Assembly (NCBI GenBank): GCA_016938535.1
Contig: JAFGUL010000196.1
Coordinates: forward strand, 1-16,482
Direction: 5' to 3'
From: Candidatus Delongbacteria bacterium
GTDB taxonomy: Bacteria > Delongbacteria > UBA4055
DNA: 16,482 nucleotides
Of this stretch, positions 9,201 to 15,263 are shown one piece after another; position 1 is the first letter of the stretch; the number at the start of each line of letters is the position of its first letter. The notes beneath the pieces are model-generated. The model had not been told where the DNA came from, did not search any database, and worked only from the letters and a program-made list of their open reading frames with translations. A program made the translations under genes and the position numbers.

Positions 9201-9377
9201 AAGTATACCGTCAGACTCGCCCGATTCATTGATGAACTTGAACGGAGGATTATTTACGTTATGGGAAATGACCAGCGGTACTTTCTCATAAGCCGTTAGA
9301 ATATTGTCAAAAACCGACAGCAACAAAAAAAACAGCCAAAATGTCCGGAAGGCCGTATTTATTACTGTTCTCTGCAT
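6264..9377 (-). CDS. Hybrid histidine kinase with two periplasmic solute-binding domains (BvgS/EvgS-like layout)
   Basis: 1037 residues. A signal or anchor helix (1-29) is followed by two SBP_bac_3 (Venus flytrap) domains at about 33-255 and 272-502, seen from repeated motifs such as NNPPFKFINESGESDGILIE and DPDWPPHSAYDQSGEYVGI. Then come a membrane helix (509-527), a coiled linker, HisKA with H569 in NMSHEIRTPMNAILGF, HATPase with N-box NLISNAIKF, DTGTGI and GTGLGLAI, and a receiver (812-930) with D818/D819, D862, T892 and K914. The last 90 residues are helical and resemble an HPt domain but have no histidine at the expected place (LSRKMRAL). GGTGAG precedes the ATG. It lies 14 bases after the secreted-protein gene and overlaps the REC-PAS gene. 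It probably senses a small solute such as an amino acid in the periplasm; the ligand cannot be told from sequence. Confidence 0.93.
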   Translation of the reverse strand: MQRTVINTAFRTFWLFFLLLSVFDNILTAYEKVPLVISHNVNNPPFKFINESGESDGILIEIWKLWSEKTEIPVSFTADSFENTIEMVRNGKAGINAGLFKTSERDKFLEFSEPVLELKYYLFCEKSLLRTGLTLSGISSYVIGVPEGFSASFAEKRFQEGTVRVYPDIPSLYRACENDSVSVFISPAENLEYYLETSGKENNYALVDSRPMFIESYRAAAAKGNNELIETVNKGFKKISAEEIEAVKEIWLDNMKKSYSFRSVKNPVFSADELEFINTAGELYISGDPDWPPHSAYDQSGEYVGIIPELWDVILKRSGLRVERIRADNWAQTIDLLKGKKIDVIDCVSRTEERSKYIDFTDIIFSSSLVIIGRLDTDYINGLNDIGELSLAVQEGTSEIELIKRDYPLIKFVYYSDPDMAYRDVSAGKVDLFLRHQSDFTYQKKQKMLSNLKIVGPTEYTRDYRIGVQKGNAMLLSILNKALALVTEEEKNTIFDKWIGTERSVIDYAIVWKIILISMLVILVVSYWNRKLSREIDLRKKAESELVKAMEKAESATKAKSEFLANMSHEIRTPMNAILGFSDLLKKTSLSNTQESYLNTIRSGGETLLNIINDILDISKIEANKLDINKNYFDLYSLIFELKQFFKDKLESKNLEFLIENQQDLPRIIFMDELRMRQIFFNLISNAIKFTDKGYVKVITSFSGRSNDKIDMRIIIEDTGTGIKIEDRERIFDAFEQAGTTARSKKFQGTGLGLAITKKLVLLMDGNITVDSEFGKGSKFILDFNGVVTDADSSSMKKNSGKKDEDVTFDGAKVLIADDIESNRLLLKEICREMGMETLEAENGRQALDIIKLHVPDLILMDVRMPEMDGYEAVEIIKNDPSLRDIPVIAVTASVMSSDKAMINKARFDGYIRKPVILRELTDNLKKFLKHETKNVLKETGSEIEDDIKDLDGLLAVLENETVSEIIAAREKHNFSQIKDLSRKMRALSDKHNSSRLRIYSDKLFASVMKYDIEEIKIIINNFDDLVETLKNNGGIK

Positions 9378-9391
9378 TTCTCACCGTATGT

Positions 9392-10237
9392 TTATATGTC
9401 GCTGACCCCGAAAGAAAATTTACTGAATATCTTCCTGTATTTCACCAGAAGTCTGTCCGGTATTTTGTTTCCGTTAACATACATATCAGAGCTGTCGATT
9501 ATAACAGTAAAGTTCCCTATACTTTCTTTAGGCAAGATCGCATCATTTACAAGCTCTTTCTCTAAATATATAACATCGAATTTAAGTACATCTGAATAAC
9601 TTCCGTTCTCAATCATTATACTCGAGGCGTATGACCTCCTGCTTACTGATTTTTCCTCGACTTTCTTTGCGAACGCGGCGTTCCTTACGGCTACTGATCT
9701 TCCTTCTCCTACAACTTCAAGGTTTACGCCGTACTGGTTATTAATTCCTGAGACGATAGATTCCAGATCGTTCTTGTCCCAGAAAACATGCTGCTCGGTC
9801 TCGCCTTCGACGGTTACTTCAAGATACAATTTTGTCGGTACAGATGATTCCTGGACATCCTCAAGCTTCTCTTCATAAATGCCCTCTGATCCCTCACTCT
9901 GCTCATATTCTACCTGCCTTTCAAAATCCGGGTCAGCATAACTTCTGACAACTGCTCTTACAGTTTTAGGCACTTCGGGCGGGTATTCTACTGATAACTC
10001 CGCTGTGGCGGTCACCGATCTGTCCGATTTTCCCGAAACAGAAACGCTGATCTCCTCAACAGTGATCTTAACTTTCGGATCGGCTGTGCTTCCCTTATCA
10101 ACAGAAAATGATCCGCTGTCTCCGGACGCTCTGTGATTTATTGTGTACTGATCCTGAGCGTAACAGACTGACAGGATCGTCAAAAGCAGAGCAACAAATA
10201 TTCCCCGCATTTGGGACACAGTTCCCTTCGATTTCAT
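9392..10237 (-). CDS. Secreted protein of unknown function, first gene of the sensor-kinase unit
   Basis: 281 residues, function not recognised. A signal peptide spans about 1-27 (basic MKSKGTVSQMR, hydrophobic FVALLLTILSV, cleavage near CYA/QD). The mature part begins with a low-complexity acidic and serine-rich region, followed by beta-rich segments (VKITVEEISVSVSGKSDRSVTATAELSV in pieces). The C-terminus holds MYVNGNKIPDRLLVKYRKIF, which recalls the 'VNGk.vp..l..kY' motif seen near the end of periplasmic parts of some M56/BlaR1-type proteins; this resemblance is from memory and weak. The start at 10237 has GGGAG six bases upstream; the internal ATG at 10210 lacks a good site. It ends 14 bases before the hybrid kinase, so it may present a signal to the kinase or be its periplasmic accessory. 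Confidence 0.8.
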   Translation of the reverse strand: MKSKGTVSQMRGIFVALLLTILSVCYAQDQYTINHRASGDSGSFSVDKGSTADPKVKITVEEISVSVSGKSDRSVTATAELSVEYPPEVPKTVRAVVRSYADPDFERQVEYEQSEGSEGIYEEKLEDVQESSVPTKLYLEVTVEGETEQHVFWDKNDLESIVSGINNQYGVNLEVVGEGRSVAVRNAAFAKKVEEKSVSRRSYASSIMIENGSYSDVLKFDVIYLEKELVNDAILPKESIGNFTVIIDSSDMYVNGNKIPDRLLVKYRKIFSKFSFGVSDI

Positions 10238-10271
10238 ATATCATCTCCCGTTTAATTTTTTTATTATTCTT

Positions 10272-10300
10272 ATAATAAGCAATTTACGCGAAAATTCCAA
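10272..10300 (-). promoter_or_regulatory. Probable promoter of the secreted protein/hybrid kinase/REC-PAS unit
   Basis: On the minus strand TTGGAA (10300-10295, four of six) and TATTAT (10277-10272, five of six) are exactly 17 bases apart. The start would be near 10265, with a leader of about 28 bases and a GGGAG ribosome site before the ATG at 10237. Confidence 0.45.
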
Positions 10301-10308
10301 CAAGAATT

Positions 10309-10337
10309 TTGATTTGAATTTAGTTTTTTTTTATTTA
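10309..10337 (+). promoter_or_regulatory. Possible promoter of the prepilin peptidase gene
   Basis: TTGATT (10309-10314) and TATTTA (10332-10337) are 17 bases apart on the plus strand. The start would be near 10344, 28 bases before the ATG at 10372. Matches are modest (four and three of six) in an AT-rich spacer shared with the divergent unit. Confidence 0.3.
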
Positions 10338-10371
10338 CATTTAACCTGGTCTGCAAGTAATTCAGGGAGAA

Positions 10372-11979
10372 ATGGTGTCAGAAGCCTCCAAAGTACTGTT
10401 TTCATCGTGGTATTTATACCTCATATTCGGTATGATCTTCGGATCATTCCTCAATGTGGTGATCTACAGGGTTCCCAACGGACTTTCAATAGTCTCTCCT
10501 CCCTCCTCATGCCCTAAATGCGGCCACATGATCAAATGGTACGAGAACATTCCTGTCATAAGCTGGATCTTCTTAAAAGCGAAATGCTCGTCATGCGGAC
10601 TGCCCATATCTTTCGAATATCCTCTGGTAGAATTAATCTCCGGATCAGTCGCGACGGGACTTTTTTTCTATACCGGTCCTTCTGTTGAACTGATATTCTA
10701 TATCGCTCTTGCATACACGCTTCTTTGTATCATGATCATCGACTTTAAAACATACAGCATACCTCACGGATTGAATATTACTCTGCTCATTATCTCGGTC
10801 CTGGCAATACTTACAAACCTTTCTGGCTACGAATTCCTGCCAGCAGGTCTCTCTGGATCTCTACTTGGAGGACTTACCGGATTCGGAATTCTATATGCGA
10901 TTCAGAAGGTCGGGAAGATCATATATCAGCAGGAAGCTATGGGAATGGGTGATCTTTTTCTGCTGGGATCCGCCGGCCTTATGCTCGGGCCTAAGCTCAC
11001 TCTTACCGCTTTCATAATAGGATCGCTTCTTGCCGTTGTCTCTTATGCCGTTCCGTCCGTATTGAACCTGATGAAAAGAAAGAAAGAAACATACCGGTTC
11101 ATAAATATCGCTCAGAAAATGAATTGCTCTGAAATTAAGAGCATAGATAAAAATGCGGATATACTCGGGCTCAAACTTCAGTTATTCCGTGACCTGAATA
11201 AAGATATTTTCGAAAAAACTAAGAAAGAACTTCTTGAATTACTAAAAGACAATGAACCTGAACCCGAGGTGTGTGTAAGGCTGTTCTTCCGGTACGCCGC
11301 GATCGATGACAGTATCATGGCGTCGGATATGCTTAAAAAGATCGAATCCGCCGGCATTTCAGACACTAAAATGCTGAACAAAGTTCTATCAGAAGACCTG
11401 ATCGGTTACGATTCATACATTGACAATCTTAAGCTCATGCATAAATTTGCTGTCGAGAACTCGCTTGAAAAACTTTCGTCATCGCTGACTGAAATGATCA
11501 GATCGAACTGCAGCGGGAAATTGCTTAATTCTATTTCCGAGATCCGTTCAGAGGCGGATAAGCTCAAAACAAAGACCGACAGACTGGATTTCCTTTTACT
11601 TCACAACAGATATTTCCAGTTCAACGGATACACTTCCGAACAGAAACATATGATCGAGATGATAGAGAAGGAAATTGATCCGGACGATGCGGAACTAATG
11701 CAGAAATACCTTTCCGATACAGCCCTCGTTTATTACAAGGATTTCTTTTTTAGGGAAAGTGAGATCGCGCTCGACAAACTAAAAAGAACAGCAAATGAAA
11801 GTCAAATTACCTTTGATTCTCTTAAGAATATTTACAATATCGCTTTGTTCAGGCTGGTCTTCTTTAAGCAGAGGCTCGCTTTCGGACCTTTTCTTTCGGC
11901 GGGAATAATGATATCTCTTCTCTGGGGTGAAAGAATAATAAATTCATATGCGGGACTGCTTGAGAAAATAATCGAATGA
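10372..11979 (+). CDS. pilD: Prepilin peptidase (A24 family) with a large cytoplasmic insertion before the last membrane helix
   Basis: Membrane aspartyl protease that cleaves type IV pilin or pseudopilin leaders and N-methylates the new end. Visible are FGSFLNVVIYRVP (23-35), the zinc site C47/C50 and C72/C75, catalytic D124 in IDFKTYSIP, and D194 in GMGD. Hydrophobic helices run up to about 233 (IIGSLLAVVSYAVPSVLNL). Normally only about 15-20 residues separate that helix from the last one, which begins with PFGPFL. Here the FGPFLSAGIMISLLWG helix is at 504-519, so about 260 charged, helical residues (235-498) are inserted. The reading frame is continuous and both ends belong to the family, so this is an insertion, not a C-terminal fusion; total 535 residues against the usual 250-290. 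GGGAG precedes the ATG. No pilin genes are nearby. Confidence 0.92.
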   Translation: MVSEASKVLFSSWYLYLIFGMIFGSFLNVVIYRVPNGLSIVSPPSSCPKCGHMIKWYENIPVISWIFLKAKCSSCGLPISFEYPLVELISGSVATGLFFYTGPSVELIFYIALAYTLLCIMIIDFKTYSIPHGLNITLLIISVLAILTNLSGYEFLPAGLSGSLLGGLTGFGILYAIQKVGKIIYQQEAMGMGDLFLLGSAGLMLGPKLTLTAFIIGSLLAVVSYAVPSVLNLMKRKKETYRFINIAQKMNCSEIKSIDKNADILGLKLQLFRDLNKDIFEKTKKELLELLKDNEPEPEVCVRLFFRYAAIDDSIMASDMLKKIESAGISDTKMLNKVLSEDLIGYDSYIDNLKLMHKFAVENSLEKLSSSLTEMIRSNCSGKLLNSISEIRSEADKLKTKTDRLDFLLLHNRYFQFNGYTSEQKHMIEMIEKEIDPDDAELMQKYLSDTALVYYKDFFFRESEIALDKLKRTANESQITFDSLKNIYNIALFRLVFFKQRLAFGPFLSAGIMISLLWGERIINSYAGLLEKIIE

Positions 11980-11997
11980 ATGCTTTAAATCATAACA

Positions 11998-12003
11998 TAT
12001 AAT
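11998..12003 (+). promoter_or_regulatory. Isolated TATAAT -10-like hexamer upstream of the cysteine desulfurase
   Basis: A perfect TATAAT lies in the 74-base spacer between pilD and the desulfurase gene, which would give a leader of about 44 bases. No acceptable -35 hexamer is found 16-18 bases upstream, so it would need an activator or another sigma factor. The Fe-S genes may instead be read through from pilD. Confidence 0.22.
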
Positions 12004-12053
12004 TGCATAAATCGTTAAATTTAGCGTAAAGAATAATTAGCGGAGTTATTAAT

Positions 12054-13292
12054 ATGGATCATGATATAATATACCTGGACAACGGCGACACCACAAGGAT
12101 AGATGAAGATGTTCTTGATTTTATGCTCAGATATTACAAAACTTCCTACGGGAATCCGGTTTCATTGCATAATCTGGGTATAGAGGCGGACGAGAACCTG
12201 CTATGGGCGAGAAATACAATTGCCGGATCAGTCAATGCGGCACCTGAAGAGATCATTTTTACTTCCGGCGCTACAGAATCTAACAATATGGCTATTAATG
12301 GAGTGGCTGAGTATTTGAAGAATAAAGGCAACCATATTATAATATCTTCAATTGAACACTCTTCCGTAAAAGCAGTCGCTCACAGGCTTAAGAATGAAGG
12401 ATACAAAGTGGACGAAGTTAAGGTGGACCCTGAAGGTTTTCTGGACATCGAAGACCTGAAAAGCAAATTTAAGGTGACAACTGTACTCGTGTCCGTGATT
12501 TACGCTAATTACGAGATCGGAACGGTACAGAATATTAAAGAGATAGGAAAAATATGCAGAGAAAAGGGGGTTCTTTTCCACACCGACGCAGCTCAGGCTT
12601 TCGGGAAGCTTAAAATTGATGTAAAAAAAGAAAATATCGACCTTATGACTTTTAACGCTCACAAGAACCACGGCCCCAAAGGCATAGGAGCCCTATATAT
12701 AAGAAAGGGCGTAAAGCTTAAGAAACTGATGGAGGGAGGATCCCACGAGTTTAATCTGAGACCCGGAACCGAGAATCTGCCGGCTATAATGGGATTCGCA
12801 AAATCCGCGGAGATAGCGTACAGGGATCTTGAAGCAAATAACAAAAGGATCATAAAACTCAGGGACAGACTTATTGAAGGACTGACAAAAATAGACCATA
12901 TAACTCTCAACGGGCCCAAGGGAGAAAATCTGGGTATGAGACTTCCCCACAATGTAGATATAACTTTTCATTATATAGAAGGAGAAGCTATTCTGATGCA
13001 TCTTTCGCTTAGAGGAGTTTGCGTGTCTTCCGGATCGGCATGTTCTTCCAAAACGCTTGAGCCGTCGCACGTCCTGACAGCGATAGGTCTCAAACACGAG
13101 CAGGCTCACGGTTCAATAAGATTTACTCTTTCAAAATACAACACTGAAAATGAGATCGACGAAACGATCAAAAACGTTACTGAAGTTGTAAGTATTCTGA
13201 GAAGTATGTCTTCCTTCATACCTGAAGAACACAGCGAACTGCTAAATAAAAACGCAAAGACTTTCTATAAAAACAAAAACAACGGGGAATAA
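12054..13292 (+). CDS. iscS: Cysteine desulfurase (NifS/IscS family)
   Basis: PLP enzyme that takes sulfur from cysteine and passes it as a persulfide for Fe-S cluster assembly. Family marks: YLDNGDTTRIDEDV (7-20), TSGATESNN (70-78), H102 in EHSS, D178 in HTDAAQ, PLP lysine K204 in NAHKNHGPKGIG, RPGTEN (236-241) and catalytic C330 in SSGSACSSKTLEPSHVL. The long loop around C330 marks the group I (IscS/NifS) type, not SufS. At 412 residues the length is normal. Odd points: the usual 'NNATT' reads NGDTT, and 'GG.QERGLR' reads GGSHEFNLR. GGAG lies eight bases before the ATG. The IscU fusion gene starts three bases after the stop, so the pair is co-translated. IscS and NifS cannot be told apart from sequence alone. 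Confidence 0.95.
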   Translation: MDHDIIYLDNGDTTRIDEDVLDFMLRYYKTSYGNPVSLHNLGIEADENLLWARNTIAGSVNAAPEEIIFTSGATESNNMAINGVAEYLKNKGNHIIISSIEHSSVKAVAHRLKNEGYKVDEVKVDPEGFLDIEDLKSKFKVTTVLVSVIYANYEIGTVQNIKEIGKICREKGVLFHTDAAQAFGKLKIDVKKENIDLMTFNAHKNHGPKGIGALYIRKGVKLKKLMEGGSHEFNLRPGTENLPAIMGFAKSAEIAYRDLEANNKRIIKLRDRLIEGLTKIDHITLNGPKGENLGMRLPHNVDITFHYIEGEAILMHLSLRGVCVSSGSACSSKTLEPSHVLTAIGLKHEQAHGSIRFTLSKYNTENEIDETIKNVTEVVSILRSMSSFIPEEHSELLNKNAKTFYKNKNNGE

Positions 13293-13295
13293 GAA

Positions 13296-13955
13296 ATGGC
13301 GCTAAAATATACTGAAAAAACGATCGATCATTTTACAAAACCGAGAAACCTGGGTACTATTTCGGATGCGAATGCAGAAGCGACGGAAGGAAGCCCCGCA
13401 TGCGGAGACATGGTCAATTACACGCTCAAAATAAATCCCGAAACGCTTATAATCGAGGATATTAAATTCAGGTCATACGGCTGCGCATCAAATATTGCTA
13501 CTGCTTCAATTGCCACCGAAATGGTTTTGGGAAAACACATTGACGAAGTCAAGAAAATGGGGACTACTGAAGCTGCTAACGAGCTTGGAGGCCTGCCGCC
13601 TGTTAAAATGCACTGCAGTGTTCTGGCAATTAACGGAATAAAAGCAGCGATCAGGGAATTCGAAAAAAAGATCGGCAGAATACAGGACGAGAAAAGAGTT
13701 TTAACTGAAAAGGCGCTTCTTAATATTCTAAAAAACGTAATGCATCCCAAGCACGGTGTAAATCTCGTCGACAATGAAAACATTCAGAGGATCAGGATAG
13801 ACGGTCAGGATATATTCATTATAATAACTTTAGAGCCGGATGAGGAAATATATGCTTCAAACATTCACGATGAAGTGATGGAGCACCTTGAATCCATGAA
13901 GTGTACTCATGAAATAATGGTCAAGATAGAATCGAAGACCGGTAATTTTATATAA
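13296..13955 (+). CDS. iscU: IscU/NifU-type Fe-S scaffold fused to a DUF59 (MIP18-like) domain
   Basis: Residues 1-128 are a complete IscU scaffold, on which sulfur from the desulfurase and iron are built into clusters: C36 with D38 in SPACGDM, C63 in SYGCAS, and C107 in PPVKMHCSVLA. Residues about 135-219 match the plan of DUF59/MIP18-family Fe-S assembly domains: LTEKALLNILKNVMHPKHGVNLVD, a beta pair ending IITLEP, a helix HDEVMEHLE and a last strand HEIMVKI. The family's 'DPE' reads HPK, and the cysteine usual after the 'T' strand (TxxxCP) is absent. Total 219 residues against about 125-145 for plain IscU. It is not the NifU C-terminal CxxC domain. The ribosome site GGGGAA lies in the end of the desulfurase gene; the stop overlaps the methyltransferase start by one base (TAATG). 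Confidence 0.9.
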   Translation: MALKYTEKTIDHFTKPRNLGTISDANAEATEGSPACGDMVNYTLKINPETLIIEDIKFRSYGCASNIATASIATEMVLGKHIDEVKKMGTTEAANELGGLPPVKMHCSVLAINGIKAAIREFEKKIGRIQDEKRVLTEKALLNILKNVMHPKHGVNLVDNENIQRIRIDGQDIFIIITLEPDEEIYASNIHDEVMEHLESMKCTHEIMVKIESKTGNFI

Positions 13956-15067
13956 TGGAACTGTATCTCGCAGCTACATGCACATTCGGCCTTGAATCAG
14001 TTCTCAAAAGAGAAATTGTTTCCCTTGGTTATCAGATAAAAAGCATTGATAACGGCCGTATTTATTTTAAGTCAGATGAGCTGGCTTTAGCCAGAACGAA
14101 CCTGTTTCTGCGCACTGCTGACAGAGTCCATATCGTGCTTTCCGAATTCCCGGCGCACGATTTCGACGAGTTGTTCGAAGGCGTAAGGTCTGTTGAATGG
14201 GAGAATTTCATCAGCGAAAGAGGACAGATCGTTGTTAAAGGAAGATCGGCAGATTCAAAGATACATTCAGTTCCCGTTGCTCAGTCAATGACTAAGAAAG
14301 CTATCATCGAGCGTCTGAGAGACCGTACTGGCAAGAATGAGATAATCGAGGACGGCGTCCTGTTTCCTGTAGAGATCGAGCTAAACAACGACATCGGAAG
14401 GCTGATGCTTAATACTTCCGGCGATGCGCTTTTCAAAAGGGGCTACCGGGGCGCAACAGGTGACGCGCCTATAAAGGAGACCCTCGCTGCGGGACTGATA
14501 ATGCTGTCCGGCTGGAAAAGCGGCGAGCCGCTGGTAGACCCGTTCTGCGGATCTGGTACAATACCGATCGAGGCCGCGATGATAAAGAAGAACATGGCTC
14601 CCGGCCTGAACAGGCATTTTCTTTCGATGAAATGGGACTTTATTGACAAAATAGTGTGGAATTCAGCGGCCTCTGAAGCGATGGATATGATCAGGCCGTG
14701 TGAGAGAGCTGAGATATTCGGATACGACAAAGATCCCGCAATCATTGCCGCCGCTTCAGTCAATGCGCAGAACGCCGAAGTCGAAGACTGCGCCGTTTTT
14801 AAAAATGTTCCCGTGGAGATGCTGAAGCTGAAAGGGCAACCCGGCGCGGTCATTACGAACCCGCCGTACGGCGAGAGATTGTCAGATCGCAATGAGGCCG
14901 AAAGGCTCTATTTGAGCCTGAAGACAGTTCTTCAGAGAAAACCCGGATGGTCGGCTAATATCATCACGGCTCATCCCTCCTTCCAGGAACTTTTCGGCAG
15001 AGCAGAAAGAAAACGGAAGCTCTTTAACGGCAATATAAAGTGCAATTATTACAGCTATTTCAGATAA
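13955..15067 (+). CDS. rlmL: THUMP-domain class I methyltransferase, RlmL-like (23S rRNA guanine-N2)
   Basis: 370 residues in the layout of the N-terminal half of E. coli RlmKL and of the 'putative N6-adenine DNA methylase' families: an N-terminal ferredoxin-like/THUMP RNA-binding region (about 2-155), the hinge KRGYRGATGDAPIKETLAAGLI (161-182; two joined motifs), the SAM-binding loop DPFCGSG (195-201), the acidic end of strand 2 in GYDKDP (256-261), and the catalytic NPPYGERL (302-309). It probably methylates the N2 of a 23S rRNA guanine such as G2445; the exact target is inferred from family. The RlmK half found in gammaproteobacteria is absent, which is normal for other phyla. It is translationally coupled to the IscU fusion gene (TAATG), with no known functional link. 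Confidence 0.9.
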   Translation: MELYLAATCTFGLESVLKREIVSLGYQIKSIDNGRIYFKSDELALARTNLFLRTADRVHIVLSEFPAHDFDELFEGVRSVEWENFISERGQIVVKGRSADSKIHSVPVAQSMTKKAIIERLRDRTGKNEIIEDGVLFPVEIELNNDIGRLMLNTSGDALFKRGYRGATGDAPIKETLAAGLIMLSGWKSGEPLVDPFCGSGTIPIEAAMIKKNMAPGLNRHFLSMKWDFIDKIVWNSAASEAMDMIRPCERAEIFGYDKDPAIIAAASVNAQNAEVEDCAVFKNVPVEMLKLKGQPGAVITNPPYGERLSDRNEAERLYLSLKTVLQRKPGWSANIITAHPSFQELFGRAERKRKLFNGNIKCNYYSYFR

Positions 15068-15098
15068 AAGATCACTAGCAAGATTTTTTTTATTTGTG

Positions 15099-15126
15099 TT
15101 GACAAATACTGTGGCTTCCATAATCT
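15099..15126 (+). promoter_or_regulatory. Possible promoter of the beta-helix protein gene
   Basis: A perfect TTGACA (15099-15104) is followed, after 16 bases, by TAATCT (15121-15126, three of six). This would give a long leader of about 130 bases before ATG 15264. A perfect TATAAT at 15200-15205 nearer the gene lacks a -35. The 15068-15263 spacer is AT-rich, with no other gene or RNA that I can see. Confidence 0.3.
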
Positions 15127-15263
15127 AGACACTTTTATTGTTGGACTATTCCCGATTTTTTGTAGACATGCTTTTCCTCTATTTTAATCTTGATAAATTT
15201 ATAATGTGTAAAGCAATTTGTCCAATTTATTGTTATATTAACTATAATAATATGGCGGATAAA

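Noticed and set aside
10238..10371. Replication origin at the strand-switch spacer
   Set aside because: The spacer is AT-rich and genes diverge from it, but I find no DnaA-box cluster (TTATCCACA-like) and no dnaA, dnaN or gidA genes; it is better explained as two divergent promoters.
12348..13109. Three overlapping minus-strand open frames of 97-138 residues
   Set aside because: All lie antisense to the cysteine desulfurase, whose catalytic motifs fix the coding strand; they have no domain or ribosome site of note.
14443..14892. 149-residue minus-strand open frame
   Set aside because: Antisense shadow of the rRNA methyltransferase, covering its DPFCGSG and NPPY motifs.
15066..15092. Intrinsic terminator after the methyltransferase gene (T-run at 15084-15090)
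   Set aside because: The only stem I can draw pairs AAAAGATC with GATTTTT through A-T pairs and one bulge; there is no GC-rich stem, so it is not convincing.
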